Shown here: positions 7,446 through 15,452 of the stretch, in pieces
Layout: every line of letters starts with the position of its first letter
Position numbering within the stretch: position 1 is the first letter of the stretch
Assembly (NCBI RefSeq): GCF_900167535.1
Contig: NZ_FUYE01000003.1
Span: 168,414 to 232,413, forward strand
Origin: Prosthecobacter debontii
Lineage (GTDB): Bacteria > Verrucomicrobiota > Verrucomicrobiia > Verrucomicrobiales > Verrucomicrobiaceae
Direction of reading: 5' to 3'
DNA length: 64,000 bases
The notes under the pieces: model-generated
Told to the model about the DNA's origin: nothing
The model's input: only the letters and a program-made list of their open reading frames with translations
The model's database searches: none
Position numbers and translations under genes: made by a program

Positions 7446-8726
7446 TCAAGGTTTCGGCGCGCTGAGGGTGATGAGGGTGCCAAGAGCCCCAGTCAGTTCT
7501 TCCAGCATGAGCCCGGCTTCGAGCGCCTGGGACTGCGCCTCACTGATGGACTCGACCGCTTCGAGATACTTGTCCTGGAGCTCGACAAAGGTCGCTGTGG
7601 GGACTGCGCCAAGACGGTAATGACGATCCGCCAGCGCCGCCGCTTCACTGAATTTCGTGATAGCATCCCCTTTCCAAAGCAGGGCACGCGACTGCTGGGT
7701 TTTGAACAACAACATGGACTCAGTGACCAGTCTTTCGACCTCCCGTTGGGCAGCGTTTAATGTGGCCTGAGCTTGCGACAGCCGGGCCTCCGCCGAGGTG
7801 ACTTCGGCTTTGCCAGATTTCCAGAATGGCAGCGGAAAGGAAATGCCGAGGCCACCGACAGTTTGATCCTCCTGGCTTTTCGTGTTCTGCACTTCAACGT
7901 ACGGACCGACGGTGAAAGATGGATAACGTTCGTTTTTGGCGAGTTCGACCTTGAACCCCTGCTGCTCCAGCTCCGTCCGCCGGATACGTAGGTCGTAATG
8001 GTTCTTCATGGCCGTCCCCAGCAATGAGTCAAGAGAGGGTGGCGTCTTCATGTCAAACCCGGCTCGCTTGACCACGAGGGGCGTGTCGGCACGGCGGCCC
8101 ATGAGCTGGTTCAGTTCCAAGAGTATCTTTTGCACTGCCACGGCGGCTGTCGCTGCCCGCGACTCCGCTACCAGTGCCGCTGCCTCAATGGTCACTATCT
8201 CCAATTGGGGGGCAATGCCTGCGGGCTCCCGCTGTACCATCACCTCACGCAACGCCGCATAACGTGAAGCGACCTCGCTGGCCGCAGCAGATATTTCCTG
8301 CTGTGCCGCGAGAGTGTAGGCCAGCACACGCACTCGGGAAGTGAGATGAAAACGGAAGCGTTCCAAGCCAAGCTCCGCAAGGGTAATGTCACGATTCGCA
8401 ATCGCTTTGCGCAGCCCCAGCCTTCCTGGCCATTCGATGGGCTGAGCCAAAGCGGCTGAGAAGGCGAGGCCATTTGTGCGACTGTCTGCCGATGAGACGC
8501 GATTCTGCCCAATTTCGAGGCTCAGTTCAGGATTTGAAAGCCTGCCAGCTGTGCTTCGAGTTGCCTTCGCCGAAGCGATCTCCGCCTCATAAAAGCGAAT
8601 CTCCGGGTTGGCCGCCAGCGTGCGGGAAACAAGTTCTGAAATAGAATTGGCGGCAGGCTTGGTCTCCGCCGCAGAGAGCGATGACAACGCCGTAATAATG
8701 AGGGCTAAATAACAGAGAGAATGCAT
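7446..8726 (-). CDS. TolC-family outer membrane efflux protein (CzcC/CusC type)
   Basis: The protein has 426 residues from the ATG at 8726, with a signal peptide ending near LSAAE. Two OEP repeats follow, rich in long amphipathic helices (for example ISELVSRTLAANPEIRFYEA and the later LSQAQATLNAAQREVERLV). The second repeat includes the typical YRLGAVPTATFVELQDKYLE turn. It forms the outer-membrane channel of the efflux complex. It is first of the C-B-A set, followed 12 bases later by the short adaptor. The longer upstream extension of this frame lacks a signal-like start, so the internal ATG is chosen. Confidence 0.9.
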   Translation of the reverse strand: MHSLCYLALIITALSSLSAAETKPAANSISELVSRTLAANPEIRFYEAEIASAKATRSTAGRLSNPELSLEIGQNRVSSADSRTNGLAFSAALAQPIEWPGRLGLRKAIANRDITLAELGLERFRFHLTSRVRVLAYTLAAQQEISAAASEVASRYAALREVMVQREPAGIAPQLEIVTIEAAALVAESRAATAAVAVQKILLELNQLMGRRADTPLVVKRAGFDMKTPPSLDSLLGTAMKNHYDLRIRRTELEQQGFKVELAKNERYPSFTVGPYVEVQNTKSQEDQTVGGLGISFPLPFWKSGKAEVTSAEARLSQAQATLNAAQREVERLVTESMLLFKTQQSRALLWKGDAITKFSEAAALADRHYRLGAVPTATFVELQDKYLEAVESISEAQSQALEAGLMLEELTGALGTLITLSAPKP

Positions 8727-8858
8727 GAAAAGAACAGGTTGAGGGGGCAAGCAAAGGCATGAAACGGCCTCGCCAAGAGGCACGCAGATACCCCACAGGG
8801 GCATCACATCCGGCGCACTCAGTCACCGCCTTTTAGGCGGACAGTAGCGCACGGCAAA

Positions 8859-9245
8859 TCAGACCGGTACGGCAGGGGCGCGTGCAGGCAATGCAGCCCG
8901 ACTCACAAATACCCAAGTCGTTCTCAACTCTGGGGGTGCCGTGGTTGGCATCGGCACCGGGGTGGCGGCCTGTTCAGCCAGATCAAGCAGAGCGAAAGCC
9001 TGTATGATACCGATCAGTTCCACCATCTGCATTTCCGGCATCGTCACCATCTCAGGCAGATAGCTCTGGGCGAGGGTGTCACTGGTGCAAATGTCCGGCA
9101 TTGCGGGGGCTTCATCTCCCTCATCGCCATGGGAGCAGCACCCAGAATGTTGTTTCTCCACCTCCTGTGGCACCAAGCAACACACCGTACTGGGCACCAT
9201 GAGCGCCAGAAGGATGAATGCGAGAATTTGCCAGAGGCGTTTCAT
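8859..9245 (-). CDS. Small secreted protein heading the metal efflux operon
   Basis: This 128-residue protein starts with a signal peptide (MKRLWQILAFILLALMVPST) whose end region holds a CC pair. A Cys/His-rich stretch follows (CCSHGDEGDEAPAM, then DICTSD), then a Met-rich segment (PEMVTMPEMQMVEL) and a Pro/Ala-rich tail. Met, His and Cys clusters fit a periplasmic metal-binding protein. No family was recognised. It is the first gene of the minus-strand efflux block, 132 bases before the outer-membrane gene, with a small hairpin (CCGCC/GGCGG, 8826-8840) between them. The 242 bases upstream to the divergent ABC-3C module should hold the operon promoter, but the two-box ECF motif was not found there. 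Confidence 0.65.
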   Translation of the reverse strand: MKRLWQILAFILLALMVPSTVCCLVPQEVEKQHSGCCSHGDEGDEAPAMPDICTSDTLAQSYLPEMVTMPEMQMVELIGIIQAFALLDLAEQAATPVPMPTTAPPELRTTWVFVSRAALPARAPAVPV

Positions 9246-9487
9246 TTGAAAAATGATTCGCCGGACGATCACCGCCAAAAAAGGAAGATCAAGCAGCATG
9301 TGAAAAGTTTGCCACGTCTTTCACGTAATTTGGATGAGCCTTATACCCTCTTCAGCAGGCCAAGAGATTCATGTTCAGTGCTTGCCCACTGGTATCAAAC
9401 TAAACGGTATATTCAGCCGATTATTTAAGAAATACAATTGACAACGCTTTTATTGTCAGTGCAAATTGCAGTGACCTAACTTGTCAT

Positions 9488-10681
9488 ATGAGTTCCTCGA
9501 GCAAACCCAGAAAACCTAGGAGCACTTCTGTTCCAGGTCAGGCGCTTGGTTATTTTGCACAAGAGACTAAGATGACTGAACTTCTGGCCCGAGCAGGTCC
9601 AGGAGATTTGGTCAGCCTTGAGGTCTTGGATGACATAGCAGTTCAAAAAGTAGGCGGCGAAGTTTCGCTTGTCCAGTCCAAGAGCGCCTTAACAAGCAAT
9701 CCCGTCGCGGATCGTGCGCTACCACTTTGGAAAACTTTTTCCAATTGGGCTACAGAACTGGCAGAGATGCGTGATTTCACTAAACTTTCGCTTGTTATAG
9801 CAGTTTCCAATCCTCGTTCAGGTGATTTTGCCACTTTATTCCACAATGCATCCACTTTAGACGAGGCCAAATCCGCCCTGCTATTAACTAAGAATGCGTT
9901 TAAGGACGAGCTATCTTCTGCTACCTCGGATAAAAAAGACTTAACTTTTCATTTGAAGCGTTTTTTCCAATCTGAACTAAACATTAGTTGCGAAATTATC
10001 CGTTGTTTTCGCCTGGAAACAAATATTGTAAGTCCTCAAGAGGACTTGCCAAATTGTTTCCCCTTTATACCCGAATCTCACTTGGAAGATATTGTTGTTC
10101 ATGCCTTGGGGTGGGTTAAGCGCCAGGCTGAAATTCTTATTGAAAAGCGTCTACCAGCGATCCTCTCCCGAGATGACTTTCACAAAGAAATGGTCACATT
10201 TATTCGAAAGCATCGTGAACGAGCGATTTTACGATCGTTTGCTCCAGCAAAGATTCCAGATGATAAAAAAGCTGAATTAATGCCTCGCATGTTCGTGCGA
10301 CAGCTTGAGACGGTCGGCGCTGACTTTCTTGACCGAGTTCAAGCTGTTAGCGACTATTTTCGCACTGCATATGATAAAACTCGTTGGGGTGCACTTGGAG
10401 AAATCCATCCCACATCTTTCGATGAATTTAATGACGATCTTCACCGTGCGTGGCAAAACGTTCGACGTCAGGTAGAAGTTCAACACAGTTCCCTTAACGA
10501 TGCGGGTCGAGGGTTATTAGTCTATTCGGAATGCTGTAGACATAGTGCCGACCTGGAAGGGCAAAAAGTTCCGAATCATTTCGTGCCTGGATCATTTCAT
10601 CATCTTTCCGATGAGCAACTAGTTGGGTGGCACCCACGCTTTGCAGAAATCCTTGCAACAAAGGGCGCAACCATAGTTTAA
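9488..10681 (+). CDS. ABC-three-component system effector with N-terminal nuclease-like domain
   Basis: The 397-residue protein begins with a domain of the dsDNA nuclease/Cap4 (DUF4297-like) style: GQALGYFAQETKMTELL, then VSLEVLDDIAVQ and SLVQSKS. The acidic residues and the Q-x-K of VQSK fit a PD-(D/E)XK active site. The C-terminal half resembles the conserved partner-binding domain of ABC-3C effectors. It is followed one base later by the middle component and then by the DUF3732 ATPase, which is the defining three-gene layout. Known members are predicted anti-phage conflict systems in which the ATPase senses and the effector cuts nucleic acid. Bases are clearly AT-richer than the neighbours, a sign of transfer. 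The module call is firm; the exact effector family is less so. Confidence 0.8.
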   Translation: MSSSSKPRKPRSTSVPGQALGYFAQETKMTELLARAGPGDLVSLEVLDDIAVQKVGGEVSLVQSKSALTSNPVADRALPLWKTFSNWATELAEMRDFTKLSLVIAVSNPRSGDFATLFHNASTLDEAKSALLLTKNAFKDELSSATSDKKDLTFHLKRFFQSELNISCEIIRCFRLETNIVSPQEDLPNCFPFIPESHLEDIVVHALGWVKRQAEILIEKRLPAILSRDDFHKEMVTFIRKHRERAILRSFAPAKIPDDKKAELMPRMFVRQLETVGADFLDRVQAVSDYFRTAYDKTRWGALGEIHPTSFDEFNDDLHRAWQNVRRQVEVQHSSLNDAGRGLLVYSECCRHSADLEGQKVPNHFVPGSFHHLSDEQLVGWHPRFAEILATKGATIV

Positions 10682-10682
10682 C

Positions 10683-11213
10683 ATGTCCGCTTTATCCTCT
10701 TCCGATCATCTTATAAAACCAGCGCTCAACGAAGCATTTTTAACTCAAAACCCAGCACTAGGTGCGGCAGCGCTGTGGCGAGCCGCTTGTGGCTATCAGG
10801 CAGTCCATAAAACACGTCAGTCACTGCCTTTACCACTAGCCTTTACGATAGTTCCGATGGTATTCAATGAAGCATTATTTAGTGTCCTATCCCGAACATA
10901 TCGAGAGTCAGGGTTACGAAAGTTTACCGAAAAGTTTGCCGAAACGAAAGACGCTAAAAGTGATATTTTACTTTCGCTTCACGATCGATGTTTTCGGTGG
11001 CGGGATATTTCATGGGCATCGTTGCGCATAGCGTTTGCTACGCGCTTGTTGATTCTCACATCAGATGCCGTGCTCGTTCCCTTGAGCGAAACGCCTGCAC
11101 GTGGAATCCCTCCAAAAATGGCAACGTTGCTCAAGAATGCCGAAAAACTGGGCGCTTGGTATGGCGAGCTTTCCATTCACGAGGTTGCAACTCTTTTAAA
11201 GATCCGATTTTAG
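10683..11213 (+). CDS. ABC-three-component system middle component
   Basis: This 176-residue protein matches the style of the three-component ABC system middle component. It begins with an N-terminal FLTQNPALGAAALWRAACGY segment, followed by LPLPLAFTIVPMVFNEALF, and ends with short helices (ATLLKNAEKLGAWYGELS). These proteins have no known catalytic residues and are thought to link effector and ATPase. It starts one base after the effector stop, and the ATPase begins two bases after its own stop, so the three genes are one transcript. Confidence 0.8.
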   Translation: MSALSSSDHLIKPALNEAFLTQNPALGAAALWRAACGYQAVHKTRQSLPLPLAFTIVPMVFNEALFSVLSRTYRESGLRKFTEKFAETKDAKSDILLSLHDRCFRWRDISWASLRIAFATRLLILTSDAVLVPLSETPARGIPPKMATLLKNAEKLGAWYGELSIHEVATLLKIRF

Positions 11214-11215
11214 CT

Positions 11216-13186
11216 ATGCTTTTTCAAATTAAAGAAGTAATTCTTTGGCCGCGCAATTCGGCACTTAAGCCTCGACGGATTCCTTTCAAGACTGGGGCCG
11301 TGAATGTGATTACAGGCGCATCAAGAACAGGCAAATCTGCGGTGATACCGATTATTGACTATTGTCTCGGTTCTCACACTTGCAGTATTCCTGTCAAGAC
11401 GATACGCCAGGCCTGCTCGTGGTTTGGCGTATTGGTGGAGACAGATCAAGGCGAGAAGCTATTTGCGCGACGGGAACCAGGATCTCAACAGGGAACTGAC
11501 CACATGTTTGTCAAAGAGGGCAAAGCTGTAGATATACCGGATACTATAGCCGAAAAAACAACAACAGCTGACCAAGTGCGCCGGAGTCTCGACGAATTGG
11601 CAGGCCTTACTAAACTCGACTTTTCAGCGGGGGATAATTCAGCAACCAATCGAAGTGGTCGCCCAAGCTTCCGCGATATGGCCGCATTTACTTTTCAGCC
11701 GCAAAACGTCGTAGCTAATCCTGATATCTTATTTTTCAAAGCTGATACTTATGATCATCGTCAAAAGCTAAGGACGATTTTCCCTTACGTCCTGGGTGCC
11801 ATTACTCCAGATCAACTTGCCAAAGAGCATGAGCTTGATCAACAGCAGAGAGAATTGAAACGAAAAGAGAGGGAGCTTGTAACAGCCCGAGAAATATCTG
11901 CAAGATGGCTGGCGGAAATTCGCAATCATGTTTCAACAGCCAGAGAGCTAGGACTTCTGAGAGAGGAACCGCCTACTTTGTTGGGAAAACCCGAGATGCT
12001 TGCTCTCCTTACGGAGATCGTGAATAGAACAGACCATACCCTCAAAGTCACGGCTGAGACACTTGGGGATTCCCTGTCTGAACTGCGTGCCTTGGAAAAA
12101 GAAGAATCCCAAATCTCTCAAGAACTCACATCACTTCGTCGTAGACTGAATGAGATGAGAAGATTGACTGAAAGTGTAGATCAGTATTCTCAGGCTCTAC
12201 AAGTCCAGCGTGATCGACTCAAGGTATCTGACTGGCTGTCTGATCAGCATTCCCCAGAGGCTGACTGTCCCGTGTGTGGCCATGATCTTACTCGTGCCAC
12301 AAACGATCTCGAAATTCTAGTCAGTTCACTTCGGCGAGTCGAAGAAGAAGCTGGGGTTGCACGAGGCATTCCTGCTGCATTTGATTTAGAGATGCAGCGT
12401 GTAAATGCAGATGTGAAGATTTACGCAGAAAAGTTGGAAGCAGTTCAAATCAGGCGCTCTGCACTCACAACCCGATCAACTGAGGCTAAGAAAGAGCAAT
12501 TTCGAGCAAAACAGGTCGAACGATTCGTGGGTAATCTTGAAACGTCATTGTCATTTTATGAACGCCTGGGAGAAGACAGTGCATTGGCAGCAGAAGTAGA
12601 TAAGTTAGCGAAATCAGTTGAGATTTTACGAGATCAGGTTCGCCCTGACCAAGTAAATGCTCGCAAACGGTTTGCTTTAGATCGCGTGAATGGACACGCT
12701 CAAAAAATGCTGTTACGTTTGGACGTTGAAGATCCTGATGCACCGGTTTTTTTGAGTGCAGATGATCTTACTGTCCGCATTGCTGGCGAAGATCGTAGGC
12801 ACCTTCTTTCTGAAATTGGAAGTGGTTCTAACTGGCTCGGATATCATGTGGCCACAGTCTTAGCGCTGCATTGGTTTTTCATGGATCTTCCTCACAGCCC
12901 TGTGCCCCAGTTCATGGTCTTTGATCAACCTAGCCAAGTCTATTTTCCTAAAAAATTAGCAGGTGCTCAAAATGACACAGAGCCCACAATTCTGGACGAA
13001 GATGTGAGTGCTGTAAGGAAAGCATTCAAAGTCTTTGATCATTTCACAAAAAAATTCGGCCCTCGTTTTCAAATCATCGTCCTTGATCATGCTTCTGAAA
13101 ACGTCTGGGGTAATTTAGCTCAAACACATCTGGTTGAGGAGTGGCGTGATGGTGCAAAGCTAGTTCCGATCGAATGGCTTAGCTAG
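11216..13186 (+). CDS. DUF3732 ABC-type ATPase with zinc-hook-like coiled coil (ABC-3C)
   Basis: The 656-residue protein starts at MLFQIKEVILWP. Walker A is GASRTGKS (residues 34-41). A long coiled coil spans about residues 200-500 and carries a CPVCG motif near residues 350-354, like the zinc hook of Rad50-type ATPases. The ABC signature region is LSEIGSGSNWLGYH, and Walker B is FMVFDQPSQVYFP near residues 566-578. The D-Q-P-S-Q form is usual for DUF3732. It is the third gene of the ABC-3C module and probably senses nucleic-acid ends or phage structures and licenses the effector. An upstream in-frame extension overlaps the middle component and is not used. Confidence 0.85.
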   Translation: MLFQIKEVILWPRNSALKPRRIPFKTGAVNVITGASRTGKSAVIPIIDYCLGSHTCSIPVKTIRQACSWFGVLVETDQGEKLFARREPGSQQGTDHMFVKEGKAVDIPDTIAEKTTTADQVRRSLDELAGLTKLDFSAGDNSATNRSGRPSFRDMAAFTFQPQNVVANPDILFFKADTYDHRQKLRTIFPYVLGAITPDQLAKEHELDQQQRELKRKERELVTAREISARWLAEIRNHVSTARELGLLREEPPTLLGKPEMLALLTEIVNRTDHTLKVTAETLGDSLSELRALEKEESQISQELTSLRRRLNEMRRLTESVDQYSQALQVQRDRLKVSDWLSDQHSPEADCPVCGHDLTRATNDLEILVSSLRRVEEEAGVARGIPAAFDLEMQRVNADVKIYAEKLEAVQIRRSALTTRSTEAKKEQFRAKQVERFVGNLETSLSFYERLGEDSALAAEVDKLAKSVEILRDQVRPDQVNARKRFALDRVNGHAQKMLLRLDVEDPDAPVFLSADDLTVRIAGEDRRHLLSEIGSGSNWLGYHVATVLALHWFFMDLPHSPVPQFMVFDQPSQVYFPKKLAGAQNDTEPTILDEDVSAVRKAFKVFDHFTKKFGPRFQIIVLDHASENVWGNLAQTHLVEEWRDGAKLVPIEWLS

Positions 13187-13794
13187 TATCAAACCTCGGC
13201 AATTAGACTAAAGCGTATAGTACTTACAGACACAAAATCGCAGTGTGACGAAGGCAAATTTGCAGCACATTCTCTGAGAATCGGGCAACGCAGCATCACA
13301 AGTTAATTATTTCCTTCGCCACTACTGTATGACTTCCATATGTTCATTCCGCTTCCAAATATTTATCGATACTCCCAAAAGCGGGAATCGTTGGTTGTAG
13401 CTTAATCCGCTACACGTCTGTGCCATAAATTAGCAAAAGATCCTTTGTGGAGGTCTACTTGCACTACGAAATAGGCACGGGTAGACAGCTATCGAGCCTT
13501 TTTCCTCATACAGATTCAAAATAGATGTCCCTCAGTCACCCACTTTTCCACGGGCTGTATTTTATCCATTCCTAGGGCTGACTGAAGCGAGCCTCCCAGA
13601 GACATGCGGCATGAATGATTAGGTGGCTTCGGACAGGCCTATATAGTTCAGCAGCAGAGTCGTGGAAATTTTGTACATAAATCCACTCCCTGTGGGAGAA
13701 GGGCCACCGGCAGTGAAAATTATTTTGTGTTTTATAAATTATATTACCTGGACAGAAATTTTGTCTCATTGATTCCAATCTCTCGATCAAAAAA
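13187..13794. other. AT-rich intergenic stretch, no supported gene
   Basis: There is no credible coding sequence in these 608 bases; a 72-codon minus-strand frame at 13572-13790 has no recognisable protein character. The first bases (13186-13194, GTATCAAAC) repeat a 9-mer found upstream of the module at 9392-9400. The 3' end of the integrase gene follows. Confidence 0.5.
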
Positions 13795-15294
13795 TCAAGT
13801 CCCTCGCTTACCTGACTTTTGACCGGATTTTGTGTTTTTTGGCTTCGCTCGTGACTGGGGCAAGTTCTGGCGATTGCCAGTGTTGGTGGCTAGGAATGAT
13901 CCGAGTCCGACAGTGACGCGCTTCTTTTGGGCAACGTAATGCTGTGCCGTGATGGCAACGTCGGCATGACGTAGGAACCGGGAAGCGTCTAATAGTCCAT
14001 CTTTTGCGGCGATCTGTGAGCCAGCTTCCTTCCTCAACGTGTGCAGAGGCGTGCGGGCCTTGACACCGTGCTTACGCAACCATGTGACGAGGCGAGTAAA
14101 ACTTTGGTCAGCCCTGTACTTACTCCAGGTTGGTTCCGCCGCCTCGGTCGTTGGGACAGGTCGCGGCACTTTGAATTTCCGTTTGGGTGGATCGGCGGCC
14201 ATGACATAAATGGCGTTTGGATCACTCGTTCTGAGCTTCTTTAAGATCTCTGTCACTTCAGCATCTATGGGCACTTCACCCAAACTGGTTTCGGCCTTGG
14301 GAGCAAAATCGGTTTGGGATTCTACGCGGATCAAACCTGCGTCGAGGTCCACGGATTCCCAACGGAGCTTGTCCGCTTCGTTCCGCCGCAGACCAGCAAA
14401 TAGCCCCAGCAAAAATGCTTTGAATGCCTCAGGGTCCTCAACCGCCAGTTTGTTACGTGCGGCTGAGAGGAGAGATTCGACGTTCATGGTTGAAACGTAG
14501 CGCATCGACTGACGTGGATAGAGGTCCACTCCGTCAAATGGGAGTGGGGACGGTAGAACGACACGGTTGGTGACCAGACGCAAAAGGCGTTTTGCAAAGA
14601 GGCTCTTGCCCATGCGGATGAGTGAATTTGCACTGTTGCGAGCAGCGCGTGCTTTGGTCTCATCTCTGCCTGCCCGGCTGCTGACGTAGCGGAGTTTCCA
14701 AGCCTCAATCCGATCAGGAGTAAGTTTTGCCAACTGCACAGCATCCACGGCGGTGAGCCAGGTGCTACGACTGTCACCGCAGCGAGCAAAACGGCCTGCT
14801 GTAGCCTCAATGCCTTCGACATCGGCCACGATGCGTCTGAAGGTTGCGACATAGCCGCGCAACGTCGTTGCTCTCACATTTGACAGCTCCGTCACCGCTG
14901 CTAGCAAATCGCCCACCGTCGCTCCTTTAACCGGTGACGCCGACGCGGGCTTGAATTTTAACAATGCATCCTCCCAGCCATTGCTGCGAAGCATTTGATA
15001 AATGCTCAGTGCCTTTTTGGCTGCGGCTTCCTTGATGGGGGTGCCAAGCGGAAATCGATGCCGCTGTCCCCGATAGGCTATCTGAACGCTGTAATCAGGA
15101 GAATCCACCTTCCTCACTCGCTCCTGCCAATGCCGCACATCCCCCTTTGGGTAGCTGTGCATTTTCTGTGCAGTTTTTGAGATCTTACCTGTGCTGTTTT
15201 GGTCCGATCTGATATCCTCCTTTGGTCGTTTCTCCCTTGTAGGAGCTTGTTTATTTGTGCTCACCAGATAATATAAGGGATCAGGAGCAAACAT
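13795..15294 (-). CDS. Tyrosine recombinase (site-specific integrase of the island)
   Basis: This 499-residue integrase has an arm-type N-terminal region, a core-binding domain (about residues 120-270) and a C-terminal catalytic domain. The catalytic residues are present: Arg in FAGLRRNEADKLRW (about 303), HTLR (about 419-422), the second His in RHADVAITAQHY and the nucleophile Tyr in that motif (about 452). It should cut and join DNA at the tRNA-Thr attachment site beside it (15307-15351). No Shine-Dalgarno sequence is visible at either candidate start; the Met at 15162 is an alternative that removes 44 weakly structured residues. Its distance from the attC cluster and its tRNA partner argue against an integron integrase. 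Confidence 0.9.
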   Translation of the reverse strand: MFAPDPLYYLVSTNKQAPTREKRPKEDIRSDQNSTGKISKTAQKMHSYPKGDVRHWQERVRKVDSPDYSVQIAYRGQRHRFPLGTPIKEAAAKKALSIYQMLRSNGWEDALLKFKPASASPVKGATVGDLLAAVTELSNVRATTLRGYVATFRRIVADVEGIEATAGRFARCGDSRSTWLTAVDAVQLAKLTPDRIEAWKLRYVSSRAGRDETKARAARNSANSLIRMGKSLFAKRLLRLVTNRVVLPSPLPFDGVDLYPRQSMRYVSTMNVESLLSAARNKLAVEDPEAFKAFLLGLFAGLRRNEADKLRWESVDLDAGLIRVESQTDFAPKAETSLGEVPIDAEVTEILKKLRTSDPNAIYVMAADPPKRKFKVPRPVPTTEAAEPTWSKYRADQSFTRLVTWLRKHGVKARTPLHTLRKEAGSQIAAKDGLLDASRFLRHADVAITAQHYVAQKKRVTVGLGSFLATNTGNRQNLPQSRAKPKNTKSGQKSGKRGT

Positions 15295-15306
15295 TCAATA
15301 AAACAA

Positions 15307-15351
15307 TTTGTAATCATCAGGTCGTCGGTTCAAATCCGACACTCGGCTCCA
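15307..15351 (+). other. 3' fragment of tRNA-Thr(UGU): island attachment site
   Basis: The sequence folds as the 3' part of a tRNA. It has an anticodon loop TTTGTAA with anticodon TGT (15309-15311), the 3' side of the anticodon stem and a five-base variable loop. The T arm is GTCGG-TTCAAAT-CCGAC (15324-15340), followed by the 3' acceptor strand ACTCGGC and a terminal TCCA. The 5' half is missing: bases before 15307 do not pair with the stem. A 3' tRNA fragment touching an integrase gene is the classic scar of site-specific island integration. Confidence 0.8.
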
Positions 15352-15452
15352 CAAGCATCATTTCGTGATGTGGACAGCATGCACTCAAGGATCACTGCGG
15401 GTCCGCCCTTGCAGGAGTGCCCATCCTCGCCAAGTCTGGAGGGACGAACGTA

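Larger units (their letters stand above)
1..15351. mobile_element. Right part of an integrated genomic island (metal resistance plus ABC-3C module)
   Basis: The right boundary is a 3' fragment of a tRNA-Thr gene at 15307-15351. A complete tyrosine recombinase gene (13795-15294) abuts it and reads away from it, the usual layout of an integrase beside its attachment site. Because the fragment is the 3' half of a plus-strand tRNA, the intact tRNA and the other end should lie to the left. No tRNA is visible between here and position 1, so the island probably extends past the left edge. Cargo is metal efflux and sensing (1-9245) and a phage-defence-like ABC-3C module (9488-13186) that is visibly AT-richer than its flanks. 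The extent is inferred; the metal block could be an older or separate insertion. Confidence 0.6.

Noticed and set aside
13572-13790. 72-codon minus-strand frame beside the integrase
   Set aside because: It has no protein-like composition, family or start signal and lies in an AT-rich gap.
13795-15294. Tyrosine recombinase as the integrase of the attC cluster
   Set aside because: It is 40 kb away, sits at a tRNA fragment and lies in another accessory block; an integron integrase should lie next to its array.
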